Origin: Terriglobia bacterium
Lineage (GTDB): Bacteria > Acidobacteriota > Terriglobia > Bryobacterales > Bryobacteraceae
Assembly (NCBI GenBank): GCA_021325235.1
Contig: JAJPHN010000028.1
Location: forward strand, 1-55,535
Reading direction: 5' to 3'
DNA length: 55,535 nt
The notes beneath the pieces were generated by a model. It was not told where the DNA came from, did no database searches, and worked only from the letters and a program-made list of their open reading frames with translations. Shown here piece by piece: positions 40,281 to 49,901 of the stretch (positions are counted from its first letter, which is position 1; each line of letters starts with the position of its first letter). A program made the translations under genes and the position numbers.

Positions 40281-40331
40281 TTACTAACGTAAGTTTCTGA
40301 CTTACTGCTATACTCCTGAAACAAAGTTAGT
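40281..40331. promoter_or_regulatory. Cluster of palindromic half-sites upstream of the receptor-cys region
   Basis: Four related half-sites lie in 50 bases. ACTAAC (40283-40288) directly abuts GTAAGT (40289-40294). ACTTAC (40300-40305) forms a perfect inverted repeat with that GTAAGT over TTCTG. GTTAGT (40326-40331) is the inverse of the first ACTAAC. A possible -10 box TATACT (40309-40314) lies between the last two. The arrangement fits cooperative binding of a dimeric regulator. Confidence 0.5.
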
Positions 40332-40393
40332 CTCATACCTCCCAGTTCGCGGCCCTCGGTCAGCGTACGACCTCCAGGAAGAAAGGAGATTGT

Positions 40394-43300
40394 ATGCTCG
40401 TCCGCAAAGCATTTACCGCGTCATTCGCTCTATTCGGCTTCACACTGCTCAGTTATGCGCAGTCCTATCAGGGAGGCGTGCGCGGCAGCGTTACCGACGC
40501 CCAGGGTGCAGCCGTATCCACCGCCAAAATCACTCTGACTAACATGGGTACCGGCGTCAGCCGCTCAACCCTTGCGGCCGCCAATGGCGATTACGTCTTC
40601 AGCAACGTCGACCCGGCCACTTACTCCGTCATCGCCGAGAGCCCCAGCTTCAAACGTTTCGAGCAGAAAGGCATCAAAGTCGGAACACAGGAATTTGTCA
40701 CGGTCGATGTCAAGCTCGAAGTCGGTAGTATCAATCAGAGCGTTACGGTTACAGAGGAAACACCGCTCATTGAAAACGCCAATGCCTCGCAGGGGCAGGT
40801 TCTCGATCGGCAGCAGCTCACCGATCTCCCGAACTTAGGCCGCAATCCGTTCATGCTTTCGCGTGTCGCGCAGAACGTTATGCCGGTCGGCGATCCCGCT
40901 TACAATCGCATGGAGGATCAGAGCGGATCTTCGGCCATCTCGATTGCGGGAGGGCCCGTGCGCGGTAATAACTACTTACTCGACGGCGTTCCGATCACCG
41001 ACGCCGACAACCGCGCCATCATCATTCCCAGCATCGAAGCCGTGCAGGAAGTAAAGGTACAGGCGAATACGTACGACGCTTCGATGGCCCGCACGGGCGG
41101 CGGCATGTTCAATACACTGCTCAAGTCCGGAACGAACGATTACCACGGCGTCGCTTTCGGCAGCACTCGCCAGACGGGCTGGTCGGCTAATAACTTCTTC
41201 AACAATGCTGCCGGCCTGCCGCTGCCGCCGCAATGGAATTACACGTATGCGCTGGCGCTCGGCGGACGCGTCTGGATTCCGAAGCTCTATGACGGCAAGA
41301 ACAGAACATTTTTCTGGATTGCGCGCGAAGGCTACGACGACACCCAATCCAATTCCTCTCAGCTCTATACCCCGACCACGCTCGAGCGCGCCGGCAACTT
41401 TTCTCAGAGCTTCACCTTCGGCGGCGCGCTGCTGCCGATCTTCGATCCGCGCTCGACCGTTAAGAACGCCAACGGCACCTTTACTCGTACACAGTTTCCG
41501 AACAACATCATTCCCGCTTCGCAGTTAAATCCGGTCGGGCTCGCAATCGCCTCTACTCTTGCGAATCCCGCCTCGACTCCGGCATATTACGGCGCCAACG
41601 ATCTGACGGTCGCCAGCAGCTTACCGGCACGCGCCCACCAGACGACTTTCAAACTGGATGAACAGCTTACCGAATGGTGGCATTCCAATCTCAGTTACCT
41701 GAGCTATCTGTCGCTTGAGCCGGGCAATACTTACTTCAATTCGATCTCGACACCCGATCAGTGGCGCTTACTTCGTAATGTCAATGCCACGCAGTTCAAC
41801 AATACCTTTACTGTCTCGCCCACACTCGTCCTGACCGGCCGTTACGGTTTTAATCGCTTCCCGAATTACAGCTATCAGGTCAGTTCCGGAATGAATCTCG
41901 CCACCTTGGGTTTTAGCCCGACTTACTCAAGCGAAGTCATCTCGCCGACCTTCCCCATCGTCGGCTTCTCCAATGTCTACTCCAGCATCGGCGGGCTTGG
42001 CACAAACAGCGATTCGTATTACGTCCACTATTCCTACAACGCCTCGATGAGCGCCGCGAAATACATGGGCCGTCACAGTCTGACCGGCGGCTTCGACTGG
42101 CGCAAGATCAACACCAGCGGTCTGGACTACGGCGCAGGCGGCGGCGACTTCAATTTCAACGGCATCTGGACACAATCCGCAACCGGCACGGGCGGCGCCG
42201 ATCTGGCCGATATGCTTGTTGGCCTGCCGCACGATGCCTCCATTACGATCCCGACCAAACTAACCGATTACGCCACTTACTATGGCGCCTGGCTGCAGGA
42301 CGATTTTCGAATGACCACGCATCTTACTTTGAACTTCGGCCTGCGCTGGGAGCACGAGCCGGGTCTGCAGGAAACGAATGGCGGTATGGTGACCGGATTT
42401 CTGCCGGACGCCGTCAATCCCATCCAATCGCAGGTGCCTGGCCTGGCAACTACCGGCCTCGTGGAATTTGCCGGGCAGAATGGCGCGCCTTCTACCATCG
42501 GCAATCCGAACTGGAGTAAGTGGGGACCCCGCGCCGGTTTCGCCTGGCAGTTGAATGACAAGACCGTCCTGCGGGGCGGATATGGACTCTTCTGGGCTCC
42601 TCCGTTCGGCATCGGCGCTCCCATCCAGACGGCCGGCTACTACGCAACAACCACTAACACGTTCACCACGGATGGTTACCAGACTCCAACCTCCACTCTC
42701 ACCAACCCCTTCCCCAACGGTCTAAATCAGCCCGTCGGGCGAGGGCTCGGAGCACTCGCGGGCGTGGGTCAAAGCATTACTTTCGCCGATCCGTCCTCCC
42801 GTGCTCCGCGCGTTCAGCAGTTCTCGTTCGATGTGCAGCGCGAGTTGCCCAGCGGCATCTCGGTAGAAGTAGGTTATGTCGGCTCGCGCAGCTCTCATCT
42901 AACTACCATGAGCGGTAACTTGAACATCAACGCTCTCGATCCAAGTTACTTCCCACTCGGCTATAGTTACCTGACACAAAGCGTAGCCAATCCGCTCTAC
43001 GGCGCTGTCGGCAGCGCAAGTAACTTCGGCGGCGCAACCGTCGGTCGTTATCAGTTACTCCTGCCGCACCCGCAATTCGGCGAAATCAATCTAAGCCTGA
43101 CCGATCAGGACAGCGCCCAGTACGATTCGCTTGTTTTAAAGGCACAGAAGCGCTTCACGCACGGCCTGACGTTCCTCTCGACCCTGACCTGGGCGCGCAG
43201 TTTCGATGAAGGCAGCGGCGGTCCCGGTAACTTCCTGAATAACTACTCGAATCCCGGCGTTCCGCAAAACCCGTACGACGTCAAGGCCGAGTGGGCGCCT

Positions 43301-43867
43301 TCCTATTCCGATTCGCCGCTCCGCTGGGCCACGACGTTCAGCTACGACCTGCCATTCGGCAAAGGTCAGCCGTTCCTCGGCTCATCCGGCAGATTGCTCG
43401 ATACCGTCGTCGGCGGCTGGTCGCTGAACGGAATCCTGACTTACCAAACCGGCTTCCCGCTCGAAATCACCCAGAGCCCCGACAACAATTCGCTCTTCGG
43501 TTACGATTCGCAGCGCCCGAACGCAACCGGTGTTTCGCCGCAAACCTCCGGCAGCCTCGAATCGCGCCTGGGCAACTACATCAATCCTGCCGCGTTTTCA
43601 ACCGCTCCCGCCCTCACCTTCGGCAATCTCGCCCGCAGCATCGGCATGCGCGGCCCCGGCCAGGCCAACTGGGACCTCTCGCTGTTCAAAAACTTCAGTC
43701 TCTACGAGCGCTTCAAAGGCCAGTTCCGCACCAGCCTGCTCAACGCCTTCAATACGCCGCTGTTCAACGCGCCGGGTACCACCTTCGGCTCCGGCAATTT
43801 TGGCGTTATCAGCTCCCAGGCCAATTTCTCGCGCATGATTGAACTCGGCCTTCGGCTCTACTTTTAG
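40394..43867 (+). CDS. Oar-type TonB-dependent receptor
   Basis: The 1157-residue outer-membrane receptor has a signal peptide ([13 protein letters not shown]). A carboxypeptidase-regulatory-like domain follows (about 25-110; [38 protein letters not shown]). The plug holds [16 protein letters not shown] and [16 protein letters not shown], and a large barrel ends in LGLRLYF. A strong ribosome site, AAAGGAG, lies five bases before ATG 40394. The cysD gene starts 88 bases downstream on the same strand, so the receptor may import a sulfur-containing ligand; this is context only. Control by the half-site cluster upstream is likely. Confidence 0.92.
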   Translation: MLVRKAFTASFALFGFTLLSYAQSYQGGVRGSVTDAQGAAVSTAKITLTNMGTGVSRSTLAAANGDYVFSNVDPATYSVIAESPSFKRFEQKGIKVGTQEFVTVDVKLEVGSINQSVTVTEETPLIENANASQGQVLDRQQLTDLPNLGRNPFMLSRVAQNVMPVGDPAYNRMEDQSGSSAISIAGGPVRGNNYLLDGVPITDADNRAIIIPSIEAVQEVKVQANTYDASMARTGGGMFNTLLKSGTNDYHGVAFGSTRQTGWSANNFFNNAAGLPLPPQWNYTYALALGGRVWIPKLYDGKNRTFFWIAREGYDDTQSNSSQLYTPTTLERAGNFSQSFTFGGALLPIFDPRSTVKNANGTFTRTQFPNNIIPASQLNPVGLAIASTLANPASTPAYYGANDLTVASSLPARAHQTTFKLDEQLTEWWHSNLSYLSYLSLEPGNTYFNSISTPDQWRLLRNVNATQFNNTFTVSPTLVLTGRYGFNRFPNYSYQVSSGMNLATLGFSPTYSSEVISPTFPIVGFSNVYSSIGGLGTNSDSYYVHYSYNASMSAAKYMGRHSLTGGFDWRKINTSGLDYGAGGGDFNFNGIWTQSATGTGGADLADMLVGLPHDASITIPTKLTDYATYYGAWLQDDFRMTTHLTLNFGLRWEHEPGLQETNGGMVTGFLPDAVNPIQSQVPGLATTGLVEFAGQNGAPSTIGNPNWSKWGPRAGFAWQLNDKTVLRGGYGLFWAPPFGIGAPIQTAGYYATTTNTFTTDGYQTPTSTLTNPFPNGLNQPVGRGLGALAGVGQSITFADPSSRAPRVQQFSFDVQRELPSGISVEVGYVGSRSSHLTTMSGNLNINALDPSYFPLGYSYLTQSVANPLYGAVGSASNFGGATVGRYQLLLPHPQFGEINLSLTDQDSAQYDSLVLKAQKRFTHGLTFLSTLTWARSFDEGSGGPGNFLNNYSNPGVPQNPYDVKAEWAPSYSDSPLRWATTFSYDLPFGKGQPFLGSSGRLLDTVVGGWSLNGILTYQTGFPLEITQSPDNNSLFGYDSQRPNATGVSPQTSGSLESRLGNYINPAAFSTAPALTFGNLARSIGMRGPGQANWDLSLFKNFSLYERFKGQFRTSLLNAFNTPLFNAPGTTFGSGNFGVISSQANFSRMIELGLRLYF

Positions 43868-43881
43868 CCCTCCCGGCGTAA

Positions 43882-43913
43882 GCGGGACGCAATCCGCAAG
43901 GCTCCCGTCCCGC
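43882..43913 (+). terminator. Hairpin between receptor gene and cysD
   Basis: Perfect 8-bp stem GCGGGACG/CGTCCCGC at 43882-43889 and 43906-43913 with a 16-base loop. It lies 14 bases after the receptor stop codon. No T run follows, so it is at best a partial terminator or an mRNA-end structure; a leader role for cysD is also possible. Confidence 0.4.
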
Positions 43914-43955
43914 AAAGTTCATCGACTTACTAGGGAATCGTGGTACGCTGCTTAT

Positions 43956-44858
43956 GTGACGAAACCGGGCTACCTCAAACGGCTCGAGGCTGAAAGCATT
44001 TACATTCTCCGCGAGGTGGTGGCTGAGTGCGCTAAACCCGTGCTGCTGTACTCGATCGGCAAGGATTCCTCGGTCCTGGTTCGCCTGGCGCAAAAGGCTT
44101 TTCATCCCGGCCCCATCCCGTTTCCGCTGCTGCACATCGACACCGGCTATAAGTTCAAAGAAATGATCGAGTTCCGCGACCGGTTCGCGGCCCAGCTCGG
44201 CGTCAAACTGATCGTCCACACCAACCGCGCGGCGCTCGCCGACGGTGCCAATCCGTTCGTCTGGGGTACCCAGCGCTGCTGCGGCGCGCTCAAAACCGGT
44301 GCGCTGCTCGAAGCTCTCCGCGAGGGCGCCTACGATGCCGCGATCGGTGGCGCGCGCCGCGACGAAGAGCGATCCCGGGCCAAGGAGCGCGTCTTTTCGT
44401 TTCGCGATGTGAAAGGCCAGTGGGATCCGCGCAACCAGCGCCCCGAGCTCTGGAACATCTTTAATACCCATGTCAACAAGGGCGAAAGCCAGCGCGTTTT
44501 CCCGCTCTCGAACTGGACCGAGCTCGACGTCTGGCAGTACATTCACTACGAGAACATCCCGGTCGTGCCTCTCTATTTCGCCAAATACCGGCCCATGCTG
44601 GTCCGAGGCGATTCGCTGCTGCCCATCGAGCAGCCGTTCGTCCCGCGCCTGCCGGGCGAAGAGCCGCAGATGGTGAAATGCCGCATGCGTTCGCTCGGCT
44701 GCAGTCCGTGCACCGGCGCCATCCGCTCCGATGCCGATTCGATTCCGGCCATCATCGAAGAACTCACGGCCGTCAAGCGCTCTGAGCGCCAGAACCGTGT
44801 GATCGACCACGATCAGGACGGGTCGATGGAAATAAAGAAACAAGAAGGCTATTTTTAA
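43956..44858 (+). CDS. cysD: Sulfate adenylyltransferase subunit 2 (ATP sulfurylase small subunit)
   Basis: CysD with CysN makes APS from sulfate and ATP. The 300-residue product has the ATP-pyrophosphatase loop [15 protein letters not shown], the strand [27 protein letters not shown], and [15 protein letters not shown] near the end, all typical. I chose GTG 43956 (start [14 protein letters not shown]), which gives almost exactly the E. coli length; an upstream ATG would run back into the preceding receptor gene. There is no obvious Shine-Dalgarno site. The stop overlaps the cysN start by one base (TAATG). Confidence 0.95.
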   Translation: MTKPGYLKRLEAESIYILREVVAECAKPVLLYSIGKDSSVLVRLAQKAFHPGPIPFPLLHIDTGYKFKEMIEFRDRFAAQLGVKLIVHTNRAALADGANPFVWGTQRCCGALKTGALLEALREGAYDAAIGGARRDEERSRAKERVFSFRDVKGQWDPRNQRPELWNIFNTHVNKGESQRVFPLSNWTELDVWQYIHYENIPVVPLYFAKYRPMLVRGDSLLPIEQPFVPRLPGEEPQMVKCRMRSLGCSPCTGAIRSDADSIPAIIEELTAVKRSERQNRVIDHDQDGSMEIKKQEGYF

Positions 44859-46342
44859 TGGCCTCCACGCTACTCTCAAATCCGATGGCTGACTTCGCGC
44901 AGCCCGAAGAGCACGATCGCGATCTGCTGCGTTTCACGACCGCCGGCAGCGTCGACGACGGCAAATCCACCCTGATTGGCCGTCTGCTCTACGATTCGCG
45001 CAATGTTTACGACGATCAGATCGAGTCCGTCAGCAAGGCATCGGCAGGGCGCAACGCCGGCGCCATCGACTTTTCACTGTTAACCGACGGTCTCCGCGCC
45101 GAACGCGAGCAGGGCATTACGATCGACGTCGCGCATCGCTACTTCTCCACGCCGCGCCGCAAGTTCATCATCGCCGACACGCCCGGCCACGAGCAGTACA
45201 CGCGCAACATGGTCACCGGTGCTTCCACCGCCGATCTTGCCATCGTGCTGGTCGACGCCCGCAAAGGCCTGCTAGTGCAATCGCGCCGCCATGCTTTCAT
45301 CGCTTCGCTGCTGGGCCTGCAACATCTTGTCATTGCGGTGAACAAGATGGATCTGGTCGGCTACGACGAGCGCGTCTTCTCCGCCATCGAGCGCGATTTC
45401 CGCCAGTTCCTCGAACTTTTCCAAACGCTTGAGCCCTTCTTCATTCCGGTGAGCGCGCTCGAAGGCGATAACATCGTCCATCGCAGCGATCGCATGAGCT
45501 GGTACCGTGGCCCCAGCCTGCTCGAATATCTCGAAGAGGTCCCGGTGGAAGAGTCTGCCTCGCGCAAGCCCTTCCGCTTCGCCGTGCAGCGCGTCGTACG
45601 CCCGGATCACATCTTCCGCGGCTATGCCGGAACCATCGCATCCGGCGAGATAAAGCCTGGAGATACAGTTACGGTCTGGCCCTCGGGCCGCGAGACACGC
45701 ATTGCCTCCATCTCGACCTGGGATGGCGAACTCGACTCCGCGCAGGCCGGTCAGGCCGTCACGCTCACTCTTTCCGACGAGCTCGATCTGAGCCGCGGTA
45801 ACACCATCGCTGCTGCCGATTTCGAGCCCGAAGTCGCTACGGCATTCCGAGCCACTCTCGTCTGGCTCAACGAAACGTCCGCCCAAACGGGCAAGCGTTA
45901 TCGCATCAAGCAGGCCACACATCAGGGCTGGGCCGAGCTCGCCCAGATCGAGCATCGCATCAATATCAACACACTCGAAAAGGAAGCCGCCGAGACGCTC
46001 GAAGTCAATTCCATCAGTGTCGTGCGCATTGAAACCGCGCGCCCGCTCGTCTTCGACCCCTACGCCGCCAACCGCATCACCGGCAGCTTCATCCTGATCG
46101 ACCCGGCTACCAACGCGACCGTCGCCGCCGGCATGATCGATCGCGCCGTCGAATCCACCCACCGCGTCTCCGATCTGCCCGCTCAGTTCACCTGGCAGAT
46201 CAAGGATCGCGCGCTGGTGGTCAATGTCGACGATCCGCAGTTCGCCGCCGAAAACGATCCGCGCACCATCAGCGATCCCGAAGCCGCCGATCTGCTGCAG
46301 CGCCTGCTGGAGCGCCTCCACAAACTTTCCTCCACGGAGTAG
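44858..46342 (+). CDS. cysN: Sulfate adenylyltransferase subunit 1 (GTPase)
   Basis: The 494-residue elongation-factor-like GTPase drives APS formation by CysD. G motifs are visible: AGSVDDGKST (P loop), REQGITIDVAH (switch I), ADTPGHEQYTRNM (switch II) and AVNKMD. Two beta-barrel domains follow. There is no C-terminal APS-kinase (CysC) fusion: the protein ends shortly after the third domain. It overlaps cysD by one base and precedes cysH by two bases, so the three genes are translationally coupled. Confidence 0.96.
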   Translation: MASTLLSNPMADFAQPEEHDRDLLRFTTAGSVDDGKSTLIGRLLYDSRNVYDDQIESVSKASAGRNAGAIDFSLLTDGLRAEREQGITIDVAHRYFSTPRRKFIIADTPGHEQYTRNMVTGASTADLAIVLVDARKGLLVQSRRHAFIASLLGLQHLVIAVNKMDLVGYDERVFSAIERDFRQFLELFQTLEPFFIPVSALEGDNIVHRSDRMSWYRGPSLLEYLEEVPVEESASRKPFRFAVQRVVRPDHIFRGYAGTIASGEIKPGDTVTVWPSGRETRIASISTWDGELDSAQAGQAVTLTLSDELDLSRGNTIAAADFEPEVATAFRATLVWLNETSAQTGKRYRIKQATHQGWAELAQIEHRININTLEKEAAETLEVNSISVVRIETARPLVFDPYAANRITGSFILIDPATNATVAAGMIDRAVESTHRVSDLPAQFTWQIKDRALVVNVDDPQFAAENDPRTISDPEAADLLQRLLERLHKLSSTE

Positions 46343-46344
46343 GA

Positions 46345-47025
46345 ATGAGCACCACCATCGAAGCCACCAAACTAGACGAAGCGCGCGAAACTATCGAAGA
46401 AGCGCTGCGCGCGCCCGGCCGCGTCTGCGTCACCTGCAGTTTCCAGACCGAGGACATGATCGTCGTCGAGCTGGTGCGCGAGCACTTGCCCGATGTTCCG
46501 GTGCTCTTTCTCGAAACCGGTTACCACTTCGCCGAGGTCTACCGCTATCGCGATGAAATGCGCACTCGTTACGGATTGAATGTGGTGAACGTGCTGCCGA
46601 AACAGACCGTCGCCGAGCAGGAAGCCGCTCGCGGATTGCTGTACCAGTCGCGTCCCGACGAGTGCTGCAAATTGCGCAAAGTCGGCCCGCTTTTTGAAGC
46701 ACTGCAGGGCTACGAAATCTGGTTCACCGGTCTGCGCCGCGTGCAATCTCCCACGCGCGCGAATCTGCAGCCGATCGACAAGTTCCCGCTCGCCTCGGGT
46801 AAGCAGCTGCTGAAGGTGAGCCCGCTCGCGGCCTGGACCGATAAAGAAGTCTGGCAGTACGCGCGCGAACGCGACATCCCGGTGCTCTCGCTCTATAACG
46901 ACGGCTACACCAGCATCGGCTGCAAACCCTGCACCGCCAAGCCGCTCGATGAAAATAATCTGCGCTCGGGCCGCTGGGGCGGGCGTAAACTCGAATGCGG
47001 CATTCACATCGCTGAGAGGATCTGA
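46345..47025 (+). CDS. cysH: Assimilatory adenylylsulfate (APS) reductase, iron-sulfur type
   Basis: CysH-family proteins reduce APS or PAPS to sulfite using thioredoxin. This 226-residue one has the substrate loop VCVTCSFQTEDM and FLETGYHFAEVY, plus a complete cluster-binding set: C107-C108 (DECCKLRK) and C193-x2-C196 (GCKPCTA). The catalytic Cys218 is in ECGIH. The paired cysteines mark the [4Fe-4S] APS reductase branch; PAPS reductases such as E. coli CysH lack them. That fits with no CysC gene in the cluster. GGAG sits before the ATG. The stop is three bases from the TTG of the next gene. Confidence 0.94.
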   Translation: MSTTIEATKLDEARETIEEALRAPGRVCVTCSFQTEDMIVVELVREHLPDVPVLFLETGYHFAEVYRYRDEMRTRYGLNVVNVLPKQTVAEQEAARGLLYQSRPDECCKLRKVGPLFEALQGYEIWFTGLRRVQSPTRANLQPIDKFPLASGKQLLKVSPLAAWTDKEVWQYARERDIPVLSLYNDGYTSIGCKPCTAKPLDENNLRSGRWGGRKLECGIHIAERI

Positions 47026-47028
47026 GCG

Positions 47029-47808
47029 TTGGACATCCTCCTCGGATTCGTCATTGCACTTGCCATCGCGCTGACCGGTGTCGGCGCGGGCAGCATGACC
47101 ACGCCGCTTCTTATCCTGTTTCTGCGCGTGCCGCCCACCATTGCCGTCGGTACGGCGCTCACTTTCGGCGCGATTGTCAAGATTATTTCCGTCCCGGCCT
47201 ATCTGTGGCGGCGGCAGGTGAATCCGCGCGTGCTCGGCTTCATGCTGCTCGTCGGCATCCCCGGCGTGCTCGGCGGCTCTTTTCTGCTCAGTTCCCTCAA
47301 AGGCTCGGGCTACGAAGGCTGGCTCTACGCAATTCTCGGGACACTGATCGCACTGACGGCCAGCTTTCACCTGTATCGAACGCTCCGTCCCCGCCGCGGC
47401 TCGGGCCAGCACGATCGCTCGCCGCTCTTGCCCTGGCTTACGCTGCCCATCGGCGCTGAAGTCGGTTTTTCATCTGCAGGAGCGGGAGCGCTCGGTTCCA
47501 TCGTGCTCTTCGGTATGACGAAGCTGAGCGCAGCCGAAGTGGTCGGCACCGATCTCTGTTTCGGCCTGCTTGTCTCGGCCGTGGGCAGCGCCTTTCACGT
47601 CAGCACCGGAAATTACGATAGCTGGCTGCTCGTGAAACTGGCCGCCGGCGGCATCTTGGGTGCCATCACCGGCTCCATGCTCGCGGGCCGCATCGCGCCG
47701 CTGCCCATGCGCCTCGCCGTGTTGCTCATGCTCGTCATCCTCGGCACCCAGCTCGCCTTTCACGGACAATCCGCCGTGCTGCCGCATCTGCAGGCAGTCC
47801 TACGCTAA
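47029..47808 (+). CDS. TauE/SafE-family membrane protein, probable sulfur-anion transporter
   Basis: The 259-residue protein has about eight helices and the TauE/SafE duplicated core (GVGAGSMTTPLLILFLRVPP in the first half, GAEVGFSSAGAGALGSIVLF in the second). Family members export sulfite, sulfonates or other anions, or take up sulfate. It is the last gene of the cysDNH operon and starts with TTG (47029), with AGAGGA about ten bases upstream. Context favours a role in sulfate uptake or in releasing excess sulfite. It converges on the DinB gene with five bases between. Confidence 0.88.
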   Translation: MDILLGFVIALAIALTGVGAGSMTTPLLILFLRVPPTIAVGTALTFGAIVKIISVPAYLWRRQVNPRVLGFMLLVGIPGVLGGSFLLSSLKGSGYEGWLYAILGTLIALTASFHLYRTLRPRRGSGQHDRSPLLPWLTLPIGAEVGFSSAGAGALGSIVLFGMTKLSAAEVVGTDLCFGLLVSAVGSAFHVSTGNYDSWLLVKLAAGGILGAITGSMLAGRIAPLPMRLAVLLMLVILGTQLAFHGQSAVLPHLQAVLR

Positions 47809-47813
47809 GGGCC

Positions 47814-48383
47814 TCAGCTGCGTTCCGAAGCTTCCGCCGTATGCGTCGGATCGGCGCCGGTCCATGCCACATCCGCGGTCGGGCCATAAATCGGCGGCAC
47901 ATCTCTGCCGAGCAATCGCAGATACACTGTCAGCTGTGTCCGGTGATGCGCCGTGTGCAACACGCGCCGCCAGAAAATCCAGATCCGCTGCCGCGTAACG
48001 TCGAAGAACGGCTGCTCTTCCAGCCACCATTCCTCGGCCCGGCTCGCCAGAAAATCGAGTCGCCGCCGTGCCAGCATTCGCATTCGTTCTGAGCACGCCT
48101 CAATGCTCATAGTCGAAGGCACAACATCTTTTCCGCCCGGCTCGGAACCGCTCAAAAACTCGCCGAAGAAGCGCCTTCCGGAAAGCAGTTCATGCCGTAT
48201 GATCTCTTCCACGGTGCTCGACTTCGGATGCGGTCGAAACGCAAAATCGGCATCCGAGAAGCAGCGCCAAACCGAGATCAGCTTATTCGTCTCGCTCGCA
48301 TACGTATCCACCACGTGCTGAAACGCGGCCTCGACCGCCTGCGGAATCTGCTCCTCGCCGATCGCCTGGTACGAATAGCGCAT
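47814..48383 (-). CDS. DinB/YfiT-type four-helix-bundle protein
   Basis: The 189-residue protein has a four-helix bundle with three spaced His residues: EEIIRHELLSGRR near residue 60 and HTAHHRTQL near 145. These are the metal-binding His of the DinB superfamily. Related proteins are thiol S-transferases (bacillithiol or similar). The tail (TADVAWTG) is typical. It lies nine bases downstream of the exported methyltransferase gene on the same strand and is probably co-transcribed. Confidence 0.85.
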   Translation of the reverse strand: MRYSYQAIGEEQIPQAVEAAFQHVVDTYASETNKLISVWRCFSDADFAFRPHPKSSTVEEIIRHELLSGRRFFGEFLSGSEPGGKDVVPSTMSIEACSERMRMLARRRLDFLASRAEEWWLEEQPFFDVTRQRIWIFWRRVLHTAHHRTQLTVYLRLLGRDVPPIYGPTADVAWTGADPTHTAEASERS

Positions 48384-48392
48384 TTCTCTACG

Positions 48393-49052
48393 TTACTTCC
48401 GAAAGAAGATCACGTGCTGCCACGGCATGCCGTCGAAGACCTTCTCGAACGTGAATCCTTCCGGCGAAACTTCGGCCTTCACCTCCGCCACGCTCATCTT
48501 GTGCTCGGGACGAATCGGCACGGACGCATCTTCTTTCTTGAACTCGATCAACACCAGTAAGCCGCCCGGCTTAAGCGCCTCGCGAATGCGGTCCAGCATC
48601 TGCTGCGGTTGCGAAAATTCGTGATACACATCCACCAGCAGCACCAGATCAAGCTTCCCCCGCGGCAACCGCGGATCATTTTCTGTTCCCACGATCGTCA
48701 CAATATTCTGCACGTTCGCCTTCGCCGCGTTCGCGCGCAATCGCTCAATCATGCCCGGCTGAATATCTTCCGCGTAGACGGTCCCGTTCGGCGCGACCGC
48801 CTTCGCCAGCCGCACGGAATAGAAGCCGGTTCCCGCACCCACATCCGCCACCATCATGCCTGGCCGTAACCCGAGCGCCGCGATTGCCTTCTCCGGCTGC
48901 TCTTCGCGCGCGCGTTCTTCGCGATCGAGCCAGTCCGCGGCGCCCACTCCCATCACCGGCGCAATCTTGCGTCCCGTGATCGGGTGCACGCTCTGCGCAC
49001 TCGCGAGCGCCGCCAGTAGCAAAATGAAAACAGCTCGCCTGCTATGCGTCAT
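48393..49052 (-). CDS. Exported class I SAM-dependent methyltransferase
   Basis: The 219-residue product has a signal peptide (AVFILLLAALASAQS) followed by a Rossmann methyltransferase domain: motif I VADVGAGTGFYSVRLA, acidic motif II VYAEDIQPGM, and LVLLVDVYHEF. The preceding WLDREERAREEQPEKAIAAL is typical of an acidobacterial group of secreted methyltransferases. SAM is not known to be available outside the cytoplasm, so the export signal is puzzling. Its ATG at 49052 overlaps the start of the divergent gene (ATG 49044) by nine bases. Confidence 0.86.
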   Translation of the reverse strand: MTHSRRAVFILLLAALASAQSVHPITGRKIAPVMGVGAADWLDREERAREEQPEKAIAALGLRPGMMVADVGAGTGFYSVRLAKAVAPNGTVYAEDIQPGMIERLRANAAKANVQNIVTIVGTENDPRLPRGKLDLVLLVDVYHEFSQPQQMLDRIREALKPGGLLVLIEFKKEDASVPIRPEHKMSVAEVKAEVSPEGFTFEKVFDGMPWQHVIFFRK

Positions 49053-49895
49053 CTTGTCTTTCTGCTGATCGCGGCCAGCATTTGTTGCGCCCGCGCAGCG
49101 GAACCGGAGCTCGCCATCATCAATGCCGTCGTCTCATCCTCCGAAGACGGGCCGCCGGTTGCGTCCGATTACCGCTTCTCGCCCGGCGACTATCTCTACT
49201 TTACGTTCGAGATCGCGGGCTTCGCCGTGCATACCGAAAATCAGGGCGAAGTTCGCAAAATCTCGCTGAGCTATACGGTCGTGCCCATGGACGCTCAAGG
49301 CCGGCCGCTCTCCGAGGCGGTTCCGGGTGACATCGTCACCACCCTCAACCCGGAAGATAAGAACTGGGTTCCCAAACGCCGGGCTTCGTTTCTGCTGCCT
49401 GCCTTCGTCGCCGCCGGTTCGTTTCATGTCCACGTCACCGCCAAAGACGCTTTCGGCAAAACCGAAACCGCGCGCGATCTTCCGTTTCTGATGGGCGGCG
49501 TGAGACTTGTTCCCGCCGATTCCATCACCATCGAGAATTTTCGTTTCCTGCGCCGTGAAAATGACACCCAGCCCCTCAGCCTCGCCGCGTACGCCCCCGG
49601 CGACACCGTTTACGCGCGCTTCGAAATGACCGGCTTCAAGATCGGCGAGGATAACCGCTGCCGCGTGGCGTACAGCGTAACCGTCATCGGCCCGGCCGGC
49701 AAAGCATTCATTCAGAATCCCGATGCGGCGCGGCTTGATGAAGGCGGTTTTTACCCGCCGCAATTCGTTCCCGGCGAGCTCGCGCTCGAAATGGGGAAAA
49801 AGAATGAGCCCGGTGCCTACACGGTCATCGTAGAAGCGCGCGATCTGATCGCCAAGCAAACCTACCAACTCAAACAGACCTTCAGCATCGAATAA
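49044..49895 (+). CDS. Secreted beta-sandwich protein of unknown function
   Basis: The 283-residue product has a signal peptide (LVFLLIAASICCARA) and two related beta-rich halves. Each carries a phrase of the form PGD-Y/T-xx-F-E-hydrophobic-GF (FSPGDYLYFTFEIAGFAV and YAPGDTVYARFEMTGFKI), which suggests an internal duplication. I recognise no named family. It starts head to head with the exported methyltransferase, overlapping by nine bases, and ends six bases before the methyltransferase remnant on the other strand. Confidence 0.68.
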   Translation: MRHLVFLLIAASICCARAAEPELAIINAVVSSSEDGPPVASDYRFSPGDYLYFTFEIAGFAVHTENQGEVRKISLSYTVVPMDAQGRPLSEAVPGDIVTTLNPEDKNWVPKRRASFLLPAFVAAGSFHVHVTAKDAFGKTETARDLPFLMGGVRLVPADSITIENFRFLRRENDTQPLSLAAYAPGDTVYARFEMTGFKIGEDNRCRVAYSVTVIGPAGKAFIQNPDAARLDEGGFYPPQFVPGELALEMGKKNEPGAYTVIVEARDLIAKQTYQLKQTFSIE

Positions 49896-49901
49896 CCGGA
49901 G

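Noticed and set aside
43868-43955. A SAM or other sulfur-responsive riboswitch ahead of cysD
   Set aside because: The gap is 88 bases with one simple hairpin; no riboswitch core sequence is present.
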